Source: Lingula anatina
Taxonomy: Eukaryota; Brachiopoda; Lingulata; Lingulida; Lingulidae
DNA: 51,534 nt
Reading direction: 5' to 3'
Assembly (NCBI RefSeq): GCF_001039355.2
Contig: NW_019775753.1
Coordinates: 110,694 to 162,227, forward strand
Shown here: piece after piece, positions 1 through 20,185 of the stretch
Layout: every line of letters starts with the position of its first letter
How positions within the stretch are numbered: the stretch's first letter is position 1
The notes under the pieces: generated by a model
The model's input: the letters and a program-made list of their open reading frames with translations, nothing else
Told to the model about the DNA's origin: nothing
Databases searched by the model: none
Translations under genes and position numbers: made by a program

Positions 1-389
1 ACCATAATCGCCCACCTGGCCACTAAATTTGGAGTATGAGCAAAATCACGTAGTCCCCTAACTGGGTTTATACGGCAAACATGCTTGTGGTAGTCACCGT
101 GTATCCCAGCTATGGTAAGAACGATGTCGTGTTTCCACGTGGGAAGGCCTAATTGTTTGTCCTGACCAGGAAGAAACTGGATACTCGGTCACGAATGTCG
201 TTATGTCTGACTAATTTATTTATTTTTCATCTTTGTTATAGCTCAATTGATCGTACTTATTTGTTTCCGTGGTTCTTAACTTCTTTATATTTTTGTTTAT
301 CAGTTTTGTGGATATCTCGTTTTTCATGTGTATTTCACTTTTCTTTAATATATTTAAATGTTTTATCATGTTGTATCACCTGCAATGTT

Positions 390-391
390 TT

Positions 392-434
<43 letters not shown>
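390..434. repeat. (TTTA)n microsatellite
   Basis: About eleven uninterrupted TTTA units followed by a short poly-A run. Confidence 0.95.
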
Positions 435-435
<1 letters not shown>

Positions 436-2620
436 AAAAAAAGCGCAATGTTTCAACAATACTCTCATCATTTATTTCTAAACTTTATTCATCCAACATC
501 AAAGGTGTATTCGATCACTTTATAAATTGATCAACCAAGTGCTAAATTAATTCAGCGAACACAAAATCACGACCCACGCTTTTTGTGCCTTCAGGCGGGA
601 GGCATATTTAATAAGCGGTCGTCTTGTATGGAGTTACGGTAGAAGGACCGACGCTTATTTCTCAGGTAGCCGACTAAGAGTCAGGCGATACACCCAAATT
701 GGTAGTCGTCTCTCGGTGGTACTAAGCCTCTTGTGACGAGTGCGCTAACTTAAAGTGCCACCTAAATACAAGAACCATCAAAAGAGAGCGAAGTTAATAC
801 GCTCCAGTTCAAACAACGCGTTCCCTTTCACTGCACCGCCAAGTAGCAGCTTAATGAAAAGTGTCAACAATTAGCACCGATTATGCGAGGAAAGTCAACA
901 TCATCAAGAGGCGGTGGATCAAAGACGGGCAGGTGATTTCGTTTTTGTTGAAGCGACACTTGGGGATGGATTTGACATGGAGAACAGTTCAGGCTGACAG
1001 TTACAAAACAGACGAGAGGAGCTGTGCTTTTAACTCTGCTTTAATATTCATGTTTGTGAGGCATGGAAGCGTTCAGAACGCCGCTGATGACACTGAAGAT
1101 TGGCGGGTGAAGGGAGAAAGGACATGAATAAACACTCCTGCATGACAACGGTGGGATAGAGACGGAACGCAGGCGGCCGACTAAGCCCAATCAAAATTCA
1201 GCTCGATTTCTTTTGTTTTCGTGTAGCCTTTTGTAGTTTCTTTGATATGACTCACGTGTTGGCGGTCCTCAGATTTTTCAAGGAATTAATTCTGTAATAA
1301 TTACAGCCTTTTTTCTTCACATTTCATTTTGAGTAGAGCGTCTATTGTGATTCCCTGCATTTAATCTCATGCATTCATTTGAATACACTCTACATCACAA
1401 TTACGAGTATTAGTTTTAGAATACACACATGCTCATGCTCGCATCTTTGTTCATTTAATTATCATCTACGTATTGTTTTATTTAATTCATTTATCTTTCG
1501 AACTTGAGCACAGATTCGTGTTATATATATATATATAAAATCTCCACGTATCTTATTTGATCTCTCTATCAGGCTCGAATTGTCAAATATATATTGTTCT
1601 AATATCGAATATATTACATCCGATTTATTTGCATTAATTTTCGATTTTCGATGTTTAAGAAAAAATAAAATTATTTTAAAAAAGTTTAGTTTCATTATAT
1701 ATCACTTTCTGCTGCAAAACGTGGCTAATTCATCTTTTAAGATGTTAAAACATCTTCAACGTTGTCTTAATACATTAAACAAAAATAAACACATAGATCC
1801 ATTCGTTTATATTCAAATAATTTATTTTAATAACACAATCATGAGTATTCACAATGTAATTATATATAAAAAGAAAAGTGTTCAACACGCAAAAGCCTAT
1901 ATGCTCAAATCTTTTATACAGAAACCATTTACAATGTCATTTAAGGTGATCCCTACCAAGGTCAACGCCCCTTTGGTCATTAACCTCCTCAAACTCAAAA
2001 CACTGCAGATCCTTGTTTCATAAAAGGCCTACAAACCGAAAATTGGCCTGAATTCTACAGCCGAAAATTTAAGACTATTTTTAACTAGATAATTGAATAA
2101 GTTGTTGTTCAACTATTGATAAATTGGCTTGATTCACTACATGAGTGAAATGTATTAGAGCATCATTTGCTCGTATCACTGCGAACAACAGCACATTGAT
2201 TCTGGTTTTGGAATTGACCACCTATTTGGTCTAAAAGTTAAGCCAACGTTTCTTTCGTGAAACCAAACACTAATTAAAGCCGACTATGCTTTTGCTAAAA
2301 ATCCACTGGAACTTTGATATCAGTAGAAACAGTATATACATAGTATCACTTCTGCAATACATTTTATACACGCGTTTTGAAAGCTATACCAATACATCAA
2401 CTGAATTGATAAAATTAAATATAATATGGCACGATTTATTCACTCATTTCAAATTGCTAGCTGTGACCTATAGCGATAAATTGTCAAAATTGATCACCTA
2501 TAACTCTTCAGTATCCACGTTATAATAGTAAAGTAACGCATAGCGCTTCTCAACTAATAAAATCATTAAATACTAATTACCATGCTTGATAATATATTTT
2601 AAAAAATGTTGTTTACTGAC

Positions 2621-2670
<50 letters not shown>
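2621..2670. repeat. (AAT)n microsatellite
   Basis: An uninterrupted AAT trinucleotide run of about 16 units. The same motif recurs at 5506-5539, about 20155-20184, 35354-35390 and 42043-42080. Confidence 0.95.
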
Positions 2671-2671
<1 letters not shown>

Positions 2672-2799
2672 TAATCCATATCAATCTGATATGCTGAAAC
2701 AGTTGAGCCAGGCGTGTAAATACTCTGTACAAATAAACCTGGCCAAATACACGTATTACTATATAACTTAACTAATAAAGGCCGACGGGTGCAGTGGGA

Positions 2800-3070
2800 A
2801 GTCAACAGACAAAGAGACAAATAGACAGATAAACAGACAAGTGGACAAACAGACAGACAAGCACATGGCATATTGCGAAAAAAAAGACAGACAGTCAGAC
2901 AGACAGACAAAGAGACAAAGACATATGGCCTACATGAAACTACGACACATTGCGGCAAACATACATACAGAAAAACAGACATTCAGACAAACAGACAGAC
3001 AGACAGACAGACATAAAGGCAGATACATGTAAGCACATGACATATTGCAACAAACATATAGACAGACATT
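2800..3070. repeat. GACA-type interspersed satellite
   Basis: Imperfect GACA/AACA tetranucleotide blocks alternate with a recurring spacer of the form CACATGRCATATTGC (near 2862, 2945 and 3035, in variant forms). The array therefore has a loose higher-order period as well as the 4-bp one. Open frames through it are low-complexity and not genes. Confidence 0.8.
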
Positions 3071-3680
3071 CATCAAATCACTATAAACAAATTAGTACAT
3101 TGAAATTTATGGCACCAATCAGCAAAGAGCATTAAAGCTTCAAGTTAAAACAAAATATTAAATTTAAAATTAATTTCCATTATCATAATTACTTAAAGCA
3201 CCATTCAATCATCAAGTAATCATTGGTATAATTGTCGCTAGCCCTGAGAATTTCGGTTTCTTCTTTTCTAATTGGCATGTAGCAAAATGATTAACAAATT
3301 AATATTGACATTTTCTAAAATATCAGCAAAAACTTAAAAATAAAGTAGTCTATGTACAGCTAATATATCTATATGGTTTGCAAATTCAGATCATTTTCCA
3401 TGCTGTTTTCTTGCCGAATTGCTCGGCAAAGGTGACGTATATACAAGAAAATAAATATCCATATATATATTTACAAATCGATAGTGATAATAATAAAATC
3501 ATAGTTTGGTCACCACGAGACCCTGAAAAATATTTTTTTCGAGTTTTGTTTTAGTGATCTTCTTTTCAATCAAATGGTGAATGGAATTATATATGTATTT
3601 TCACTGTGTAAGTCAGTAGATTTTGCTAACGAAGTTCCATAAATGAACAAAAAATGTCAATTCACTCAAACAACTATTAT

Positions 3681-10151
<6,471 letters not shown>

Positions 10152-10201
10152 GGTGACAAACTCAGGTAAATCCTTAATGACAATCTTGTATTAACCCCGT
10201 G

Positions 10202-10208
10202 TTTTATA
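10202..10208 (-). promoter_or_regulatory. Candidate TATA box of the proximal OSR promoter
   Basis: Read on the minus strand this is TATAAAA, about 50 bp upstream of the proximal start codon at 10151. It would place transcription start about 20-30 bp before the ATG, giving a very short leader. A second weak candidate (ATAAATA) lies near 10412-10420. Confidence 0.35.
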
Positions 10209-10479
10209 AAATCAAAGTCCAGTTCCTTGTCGTTATCAAAGATATATCTTCCAAGCTTAGTGGCGACTACACAACGCTGCCCTAACAACACTTAAGCCTA
10301 CTTTTCTCTGCGTTCTGTCTATCGAAACAATGGCAGCATCTCTAAAAGGGAAGAGGGTCTCTCCTGCGATGGAATCGTGACGCGAATGAGGGACCAGCCC
10401 GTCTTGTTCGTCTATTTATCACCGACCGTCGCAAAGTTGACAGACAGCTTTATGGGACCGAAGGAGCTGGCGCGAGCTC

Positions 10480-10487
10480 ATTTGCAT
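10480..10487. promoter_or_regulatory. Octamer (POU) site upstream of proximal OSR exon
   Basis: ATTTGCAT, the exact octamer consensus, lies about 330 bp upstream of the proximal ATG. TAAT-core sites follow within about 50 bp. It is a sequence match only; such 8-mers occur by chance. Confidence 0.25.
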
Positions 10488-10710
10488 ACTTCCTGGGCAG
10501 GTCCAAGGTGTATTATGATTATTAATCAAGTAATTATCGCCTCACGCCACACTGTGCTGTAGGTTGGGCAAAGGGGGGTGAGGAATTTATTGGAGGGGGG
10601 GGGGGGGGGGCAATGGGGAGGGATTTTTGATCAGGTGTAGAAATGTGTGTTCGTGTGTGTCCAAGAAACAAGTGACGTTTACAACAGGTAAACAGAGTAT
10701 TTCTTTCCCT

Positions 10711-10750
<40 letters not shown>

Positions 10751-13377
10751 ATAAAAAACTATTGCGGATGTCCTACACGAAAAATGAGCACGGTGCTTTT
10801 CATTTATTTCTAACTAAATGATTCTTACCAAAATATTGGGAACCATCGAGAAATCTAGTCATCGATGAATGGACATAGTTGAACTGGCCAGGTGGGAAGG
10901 TGGCTCAGTCTGAAGATATGTTCCCCAAGAAAATTTAATTCAAGTTCATATAACCGCTGAAAAGGCCCAGTTCATTCATCGTATATGTATAAAATATGTT
11001 AGAATCATACGTGGGACCCGTTATCCCAGAAAAAATAAAAATCATATATTTCTCCTTAAACTTAATTCATGAGCGTAAATAAAAAGGGGGACGAAGTCTG
11101 AAAAAAGAGAGGTGAAAATTTTCCAAAATTTAGGCGGGCACGATCTCCAAACACAAAGCCCCGTCGGGCTTCCTTCAAAGGCTTCTCTCGTCATTTTTGA
11201 TTGTAGAAAGCTGAACGCCGACACAGGTTATCTTCAATGTCCACAGGATACAACCTTAGCTCTGAAGCAGTGGGTAAACAATCCTCTTTGCTCACTCTCG
11301 AGTGTTGACATACAAACGATTATAAATTATAGGCGAAATTTAATATGGGAACAAGAAGCTTACAACTGTGACTGAATGGGCGGTGATTTAAAATGACATA
11401 AGCAAGGGTTGTTGGTGGATGTGGAGAAAATAGATTAAATGAAGTTACGCGGCTGATGTGTTCTATTTCTTTTATATTAAATGTGATAATATGATTTTGA
11501 ATTTAAGTCGTTACTCTTGAGCTGATTACTTCATATATAATATAAGTTACGTCAACCTTTGTATGCTGTGCATTAGTATGTTTAAAAATAGGGCAATTTT
11601 GTTGATACTAAAAAACGCGACTGAACGACCGTTTAAGAGATTAAAAACTTATGAACGATAAATCCACCAAAAAGACAAATATTGACCAAAGAAACGGACT
11701 GATGTTTCAATACAATGTGAACGGCGTTCCCTATAGTAACTCTCCAATCACGAAAAATTTTAAAAGTATGTTTTTTTTTTTGCAGGCGCATTCTTTAATA
11801 TGCAAACTGTCCAATGGATATAATAATTGGAGAACTTTTTTCTTTATCCACTTTGGACATTTGCATTTTTAACTTCAAAAATGGCTTGGCCATTCTCTAC
11901 ACGCAATGCGCAGCTGATGATTTTCTGTTACGACGTTGTTTTTTTACTGAGTGACGTAAAAAGTAAACGTAAACAATAAATAAAAGGTATAAGAAGTGCA
12001 CCTGCAGTTAGAGGTGACCACGTGTATAGTCGCTGTTAATTGAAGAGTGTTAGTGGTCAGGTCATTCGGACAACTCCCTTTGCCTTTATGTCCTAATTTA
12101 TGTCCTTTTGGAGATTTGAGGTACGCCTTGAAGGAACCGTCGAAGGAACTGGTCAAGTTTTTTTTTTCATTATCGTCTTTGTTAAAATATTCATCAAAAA
12201 CCTTATAATGTTTAATAATCACACGATGAGCAACTTTGAATAAGATGGTAGATTTGATATTCTGTAAAATGGTAGCAATGAAATACGATAAGGATGCGCG
12301 TACGGTTGTGATAAATAAAATAACAGTTGATATTTTACTGTAGTCTAAGTATTTTACTGCAAGCCGTTTGTTCGATGAAAAATATATTTTTTAATGAAAA
12401 AGTGGGACGCAAAAACAAAGTTTTAATTACAGCTCTTTCTTAATATGTTTGATAACTTACCATAGGGATATTTCGGAATGAGGAGTAAATAAATGAAGCT
12501 AAATTATACCTTTTCTTATTAAAATTAACGCGCCTACGTCAAAAACAATTGTAACCCATAAACACTCGACAGATAAGTTTTGCAAACCAAGCACACCCTC
12601 AGCACGTTAATACGAGCAGCAGTTGATAGAGTTAATTTCAAAACGAAAACCTTCATTTTGTGAAAAATTTTAAAGTACTAACAACATACACGAAATATTC
12701 AGAAAATAACTGGTGGCAGTTTTCCCATGGAATTTACATTAACCATCTTAACACTATCCCAATCACTCCAAATGTGCACTTCATTTTGCAAAAGTGTCGC
12801 AGCGTCCCCGTCATATCTTTCAGTGAGCTACTCATTGACGCTGCCGAGAACGCGAACGACAGCGCACGGTGAGAAAGACACCCTCTGTGGCAGCTCCAAG
12901 CCTGGTAGCGTGAGTCTTATTAGGCCACGGAGCGTCAAACGCGCGGTTGACGCCCAATTTCAGTCATTTTTATAATATATAATCCCCAAAATACAAGATA
13001 AGAGGTAAGAGTCAATTCAGCAAACCTGATCATTACTTTCGATTTGAATTAATTTTCTCCATGTTGTAAACTTTGTATTCAGTTTTCTGTCATCTGTTTT
13101 ATTACACTTTATGAAGCTTCTTATGTTTCGCCTTCGTCCCACTCTAATTCTGTGATGGTACATGGCGATCATCTTTCTTACTTCATTCTATTTTATTTTA
13201 TTCTGTTCAATATTATATTGTTACATTTTCAATTTTTCAAATTTATTTCTTTTCTTTAATTTAAATATTTATTTCCATTCGATATTATTTCAACGTATAC
13301 ATTTTATCAATTAAGATCGTGTGTGTGTGTGTCTGTGTGTGTGTGCTTTATATCATTATATCATCGTCTACAAGAGT

Positions 13378-13412
<35 letters not shown>

Positions 13413-13975
13413 GTGTGGAGACCAAGTTACATGAGAAACCCGCATGAGCAAAAGCCACTTGACAAGCCCCGCGTCCTCTGCTGAGTAAACGATCCGACGC
13501 TCTCAGTGCAACGCACGACAAGCAAATTGTTTTAAGGCCGGCTAATCTATACTTCAAGTAGCGGACAACTAGACACTTGTTTCCTGTGGCGATACCCTTG
13601 CTCAAATACATGTTCCTGGCCACCTTGATTAGGATAAGGGCCCAGAGAACTGGATGGACAATAAAGGGTGTTGTTTAGACTGGTTCCCGGCTGGATCAGG
13701 TTTTGTTGATGGGACCGCGGGTGTGTTTTTGGCAATGTCTGTGGCTTCTCTTCCCTGATTTCTGTACAAATATAATCTATTAAAAGACCCGCTCTGTCCC
13801 CACTAAATCTGTTGTATTTACACGTATCTAGAATCCGTTTTATTTGTTGAGTTTCGGGATCAGGGCGGTGGCAAAATGAATTAAGGCGTTTGCTTTTCGC
13901 GTTGTGGTTTTCTGTGCTTGCGTCTTTTTGAGAGCGAGGGGGCGCTAATATTACAATTTTGGAGTGTACGTGTAC

Positions 13976-14028
<53 letters not shown>

Positions 14029-15424
14029 GAGAATAATCAAGACTCTTCCAGACCTTTCGATATTCATCCCTATTAATAAAATAATTCTCTGCGTGCCTAA
14101 ATTCATCGGAAGAAAAGTTCTTCCGGCTAGTCAAACGTGCCGGCCAATCAGCCCAAGAAAATGGGAGCTGTTCAGTGTCCACTGTCCAGTCATACTGACC
14201 CACGCGCTGACCGATCCCTGGGACTGAATTCGGTGGCTGGCACCGCCCAGTGCAAAGCGGTGGTGAGGACGTGATTAGAAAGCAGGACGTTTTTGTACAG
14301 TGCCAAGTGCTGGTTTTCACGAGGAATTTCAGACCGAACGTCGGTCTCAAACTTCAAAGCAGATTTTTGGGTTGGAAACTTCAAAGTCATCCATTATAAT
14401 AAACTAACTACTGGTTTTAAGTATTAGCCGTGCTAATCCTGTTTTAAAACAGGAGCAATATTAGATATCAAGAGGGCTTCATCAGATGATCTGATTTCTC
14501 CTTGGTAGTAGACTAAAAGAGTAGACTAAAAGACTGAAAGTGTAGACTCATTTGTTCTTTGAGTTACTACAACCAGATGGAAAAAGTCATGACAAAGACA
14601 ACTAAGAGAAAATAAAACACGTGAGGAGGGGGGTCTGTAAACTCCTTGATAGCTTCGTCCAAAACACATTTAAAAGTCAACTTGATCAGCAGACGCGACT
14701 GTCACTTCGGACATTAAAGAAAAATCCCAAGAAGTCGCTTGCTGACAATACAGTACAATACAATACAACTCAATACAATACCTTTGGTGGTTAAAAAACA
14801 AGTATTGAAACTAGTTCCGTCAAGTCAGGGAACATTCAAATAATTAATCGTATAAACCAATTCATTTATTAATCAACACAAAGGAAGCGTTGTGTTAATT
14901 TGATTATGGTACTTCATCTAGTTATATGACTTAAGACCATCGCGAGAACTTAGAAACGGTGGTTGGAGATCAGTGAGTTTCGAATCACAGGTATTTAATC
15001 GTGTGATGCTATGTTCTGTTTATTTAAATCATCATGCGATTCCATTTCCGCTTCCGTCTCGTTAGCTATGACTTAATACCACCAAAGAGCTTCAATTCTG
15101 CGCATACCAATTAGCAATAGTTCCTAACTGTATTCACACGAAGAACAAATTGAAATAAATTCGTAGTAAATTACATAAATTAAACAGATTTCCGATCCAA
15201 GTAAATTATGTTGCTAATTAAGTGAGTGGCAAGGGACAAAAAAAGGTTTAACTTGTGTTCAATCTCAAGACATTCCCCCAGTCTTGCAACACACGAAATC
15301 AAAAATCCATGGTGGTTGCTTAAACCGAATAAAGGCGTCTACCGTAGCGCTTAGTCACTCAAAAATTTGTGTGTCAATCTCAAATTACCCCATACCTTTG
15401 TAATACTGTTAATAACACGTCATT

Positions 15425-15630
15425 TATATACAAGTAGTTAAATTCGGGTAAATCACAAAATAAACGATAGGAATCAGAAGAGAGCGATTTTATGGTTAAT
15501 TTTCTTTTACGCGTCTCTGTTTATTATAAAACTGATGACAAGTCAATTGTACACGAGTACAATTAATTTTGAGTATATCACGAAATAAACGGCGGCTTTC
15601 TGAAGAGAGCGATTTTATGATTAACGCGCC
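15425..15630. repeat. Imperfect tandem duplication
   Basis: Two copies about 125 bp apart share the core AGAGAGCGATTTTATGRTTAA (15479 and 15605), preceded by a diverged AAATCACAAAATAAACG / TATCACGAAATAAACG segment. No coding content is visible. Confidence 0.6.
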
Positions 15631-16139
15631 TCAATGAACGCGGAAGAATGTTTCTAAATAAGCCTGTTAGTCACCCTAGTAAATTCATCTTTTATTTATC
15701 TCCCTCTAGTTTATACCTCGGTATAATTGGAAGCTTCGGTCAGACTATTAAATAGTATAATAAAACTTCTGCCTATGTCAACTACCTTTAAGGGATATTT
15801 TTACGTAATATCTACCTCGCATATTGACTTGAATGGACGACCAGTTCGTAGTTTGATTAAGGTCGACCATTATTTTCTTGTAAAATGTTCCCATTCTATA
15901 TTTGATATCACACTTCCTAGAGACTAAAATACTTATATCGAAACCAACTAAACGTGAGTTAGATTAAGGGAAAAGTCAAGGAAATTAACCAATTAATTAA
16001 TTAATTCATACAAGAAAAACAGAATAAAATGATATAATAAAAGACAAGATTTTTTTTAGAATTTAAACAAAAAGAATAAGACAGAAACAGAATTAAATAA
16101 AACAAAGAAATGAAATGAAATATCAAAGCAGCCCCAACT

Positions 16140-16330
16140 TCTCCGGACAGTCCAGATGTGATCTACGTAATGACCGATATTCTTTGTGACGGACGCGGTT
16201 AAAGCGTTTACCTGAGCAATAATTTCAAAGTCAGTTAACTCCAGGTGTGGAAAGTCCTCCCGTCACAGGGTGTCACCAAACCTGTCAAAATAGCGCTAAA
16301 CGGTCGTTCACACCTTGATATCACCAACTT
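16140..16330. promoter_or_regulatory. Candidate regulatory block with T-box and E-box sites
   Basis: A GC-richer island in AT-rich DNA. It contains an exact T-box half-site TCACACCT (16308-16315), CCAGGTGTGG, ACCTGAGC and AACCTGTC motifs. It is assigned from motif density only; conservation was not tested. Confidence 0.25.
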
Positions 16331-16719
16331 TTGTGGGATTTGCGGTATACACGTGTAAAATTGGCTGATAACGCCTGTGCGCAGAAGTAACTGCTTGAAG
16401 CGAGAACTCCCGTACTACAGAAGGCTACTTACCAATTTGATACAACTAAAAAGGTTATTTTTCTGTTCATTTTTACATTCACATTTTTCCAACTACAGTC
16501 TGGTGACCTTGACTGAAATGCGATATCGATGTGAAGAAAGCGCGTGTAAAAAGTGGTGATGATAATATCGCTACGGTGTAGTGCCTGTCTGGAACCATTC
16601 ATACTCAATACGATAGTGCAAAAACGGATTTTTTTCCATTTAATTAAATGCTTATTCTCTGTTTATAAATATTCATCTTTTTATAATGTCAAAACAATGC
16701 TATCAATCTACCAGTATTA

Positions 16720-16878
16720 CAGGCCCGTAGCCAGCAATTTCAAAAGGGGGGTTCTTTTTCTGAAAAAGTGGACTATTTCCCATAAAAACTTCATGTATCA
16801 GATCAAATTTTACCCAGAGTGGACCTTTTCCCAGCAAAAGGAGCGGTTCTTTCGAACCCCCCCCTGGCTACGGGTCTG
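16720..16878. mobile_element. Short TIR element (MITE-like), 159 bp
   Basis: Bounded by CAGGCCCGTAGCCAG at the left and the near-perfect reverse complement CTGGCTACGGGTCTG at the right (one mismatch in 15). The inverted similarity continues inside into runs of G at one end and C at the other. There is no coding capacity, as expected for a nonautonomous DNA transposon. I could not identify a clear target-site duplication. Confidence 0.75.
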
Positions 16879-17759
16879 AGTAAGGTGTGGTGAATACGAA
16901 GTGAAGAAGGATAATTAGAAATTAATCAATAAAATGAATAATTAAAAATAAATAAAAAGAACAGCTTTGAACAGTTTTTTATCTGTTCACATAGTTGAAA
17001 AAACAGTGGAAATAAATATAGAACGACTTTTACTGGAAAATGTCAAAATAAAATGCTTGGCAACATAACGAAAAAAGAAAATTAATATAATGAAATAAGC
17101 AAAAAGTTAATATGAAATATTTTTTATTAAAATATCTACAGGAATATTTTCAGAAAGTACTATCAAATTTTTGTCATACAGCATTCAAAAGGCTTGCAGC
17201 GATATTCAATCTTAGCTGCTAACCCCCAAAACAAATGCGAATTCAAAACATCTGAAGATATAACCACGGATTACATTTGATAATTGTAGAATTGTCGTCA
17301 ATGTCGCGAATACAACTGGGCGTTCCCCAGTTTGACGACTTGGTAATATCATTTGTTGGTAGCAACAAGGTCTTCAGAACCACCCACGAAACTCTGTAAA
17401 AACTGAACACTAATTCTATTAAGATACATGGTCGATAGGGCACGAGTTGAACAATCAATACTATTTATTTGTTTCACTTATTTCAGTCGCTATGATAGGG
17501 AAGTAATTGGCATTTGTTATCGGGAGGAATTTGGCAGACGACATCGCGGCCGGTTGGTTGACCGGGTTCCGAAAGGAGGCGGTATTTACCGTCAAATACG
17601 CACTGTTTATTTCACCGATTTGAGTCCCTTTGTTCCACCTGTAATTGGCATTTAAAAAGAAATGGCATTTTCCAGACACTTATTTGCTCCCCGAGTCATA
17701 GAAGTCATAATTAACTGTTTCACAGCTTAATCAAAAGATGCGATATTCTTAGATTTTTC

Positions 17760-18010
17760 ACCGCCGCCATGGTATTATTATAGTCATCTGATCAACCCAA
17801 ACGCGCGTCGTAAACAATTAACAACCGCGCGCTTTGTGACAGGGAAACCGCCCATCTCTGTCTATGTTCGAGCTCTTTGTTTCAAAAAGCTCAAAGGTTG
17901 TTAGGTAAACAGCGTAATTAGGTTAGTTGGTTAGCGAATAACTAATTAGTATGCGAAGAATGCGAAGGCGGGCAATAAAGCCACGCCGCACACGTAGCGA
18001 GGAAGTGACG
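17760..18010. promoter_or_regulatory. Candidate enhancer block (forkhead, homeobox and TCF-like sites)
   Basis: Contains GTAAACAATTA (17810-17820), GTAAACA (17905-17911) followed by TAATTAG (17915-17921), a further AACTAATTAG nearby, and TCF-like CTTTGTT and CTCAAAGG. The base composition is more balanced than its surroundings. Function is inferred from motif clustering only. Confidence 0.3.
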
Positions 18011-20154
18011 AGCGGAATTACTGAATAAATGAATAAATTATCACGAACTGTAAGTGAATCTCAGCACGTAGGTTAGGTCGGACACTGACAGAGAGGAGAA
18101 ATATGCCTGATTGGTAAATTGATCCCGTTACGGGGTGGTGACCATCTTGAATATTTCTCGCCAACAACACGACACGGATGCATGGAATGCCAATATTAAA
18201 TCGTCAGCTTTTAGAGCAGCTTTTCTCTTCTTCCGGAACAAGTTCTTCATCATTGAATTTACATGCATCTACGTTCGTCTACATATAAAATTCAAATTAT
18301 TCTAAAGATGATAAAATTAATATGTAAAAATAAGCGTCAAAAGAACAATAAAAGGAAAAATCAAAGAAATAATTTAAGATGGGTCAAGTAAAATATAGAA
18401 CAAGGAATACATTTCATGCAAGCACGTCCAGTTTCTCCCACTCAATTTTATGTTCATTAAGAAAACACTCATTTCTCCTGTCAGCCATCGTTTGTCAACA
18501 ACAGCGCACCCCGACAAACTGCTGCCAGTATCATCTCAAAAACAACATCAATTTAAACACCTTTCATAAACAATGTCGTCTTTCTCTCAAATAATAGAAT
18601 ACACGACTGAATTGCTCAATTTAAAAAGAAACAGGAGTATATTAATTTACAAGGTGCTGACACTGCGAAATGATTACATTAAACGGACAAAAAACGATAA
18701 AAATATATATATCTAGACTTTGTTCTATTTAGGGAGAGACTTCCGTAAGTTTGATGACGAGTTTTAAGGATAATAGTGCCATCGCCTCACCCCTTATTCG
18801 ATCAATCATATCGACCGCAGTCGACCCTCAACATCCTTAATTAAGCGACAGCATAAATAGACTTCCAAACCCTACGGTCCTCAATGATAATGGCACCCCC
18901 CCCCCCCCCCGGCCCCTATCTCGCTTTTCTCCATCAGTCATGCCAAGGTCTTGGTGATCTATTACGGGCGCTACTGTCTCCTCCACGAAGACAAAAACTT
19001 CACCGAGCTCGTCTTCCATTTAGGAGCAGACGACACCCGACGCTCGGCTTCATTAACGTAGTTAAGTTGACAAATGACGGGAAATGATACAATGTTTTTA
19101 ACCACCCTCTCTTAACTACTGTGTCTGTGGTAGTGGTATAGTGGGGTTAAGTTAAGAAGTTAAGGATGGCGTTAGCGTTTCAAGTTGAGCTACAGTGCCT
19201 TCTCTGAGGCAAAAATACGACTGCCTGATAGGGCGACTATTTGTCATTGTCAATATTCAAGCTAGGTGTTTTTGTTTTTTGTTTACTTATTTGATGCTTG
19301 GCGGTTTACTTTTTTAATTGCACTTATTCTATAGGAAAATACTTACTAAAGCATTTACTTTGATTCCTTCGTAGTGGCATTTATTCACATTGCTTTCAGG
19401 CGTACATGATAACTAGTATTTATAATTCTGTGATATTTCTTAGGTAATGGTACTCACTGCAAATGGTGTGTTCTAAAATATTATGGTACTTACTTCAAAA
19501 TACGAGAGAGAGAGAGAGAGAGGGAGAGAGACTTAATCAAAGAACAAAGGGAACCAACAGTACCACGGGAAGTGGTCCAAGGGCACCCCTCCTTAATTAA
19601 TCTCATCAAAACATAACACAAACACATGTTCGCACCTTGCCTGATTAATGACCGGTCAAGTGGCCGTAGTTAATGAGTACTGGTCAGCTACTCGATTGAC
19701 CCCTGTAAATGGGCGCAGGTGCGTCCACTGGACATCAACGTAATGCATCTGTTTGAGGAAACAACTGGACTCTCAGCGCTTTGGTTTGCACCTGGGACCT
19801 GCTCCACGATGGTCGAAAAAATGGGAAAGGGGGGGGGGGGGAGGAGGTTAGACTGCTAATCTTAGAAAGCCCATGACAGAAAGTCGACTATGTGATATTA
19901 GTCTGAAATACGCAGTTGCAAGAACGATTTGTCCTAAAAAATGTAGTTAACATAATCACAAAAATAAATGTCACTGCCAGGAGAAAAAATATCGCCATTC
20001 GCCTAATATGGCACAGTTAAAAAAACGAGAAAATGAGCCACGCGGCCTTTTAAATAAAATTTTTGTAAAACTTAACTTAGTCGGCTAAGGTCAAAAGTTG
20101 TCTTTGGTAGCACTGATCCTCGACTTAAGTCGATTTGTGAAACAAGAACAAGAT

Positions 20155-20185
<31 letters not shown>

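Larger units (their letters stand above)
1..3680. other. Gene-poor flank, no recognised gene
   Basis: This stretch lies downstream of the OSR stop codon. Its open frames are short, AT-rich or low-complexity, mostly lack an ATG start and match no family I recognise. It contains a (TTTA)n tract (390-434), an (AT)n tract near 1523-1540, an (AAT)n tract (2621-2670) and a GACA-rich repeat (about 2800-3070). The part from about 560 to 1200 is less AT-rich than its surroundings and could be a conserved noncoding block or an old repeat. The 3'UTR of OSR must begin at 3680, but I found no convincing minus-strand AATAAA close to the stop. Confidence 0.6.

Noticed and set aside
1580-2023. 147-codon AT-rich frame
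   Set aside because: Starts at TTG; Lys/Ile/Asn-rich composition typical of AT-rich noncoding DNA, no motif.
13547-14350. Longest uninterrupted open frame (267 codons, minus strand)
   Set aside because: It begins at TTG and has no internal Met. It runs through a (GA)n tract, which has no stops in any frame, and shows no family similarity or splice context.
18970-18977. GCTACTGT, the known odd-skipped-family binding site, upstream of OSR; also ACAGTAGC near 28254 and 32230
   Set aside because: An 8-mer is expected once or twice by chance in a window of this size on both strands, so autoregulation cannot be argued from these matches.
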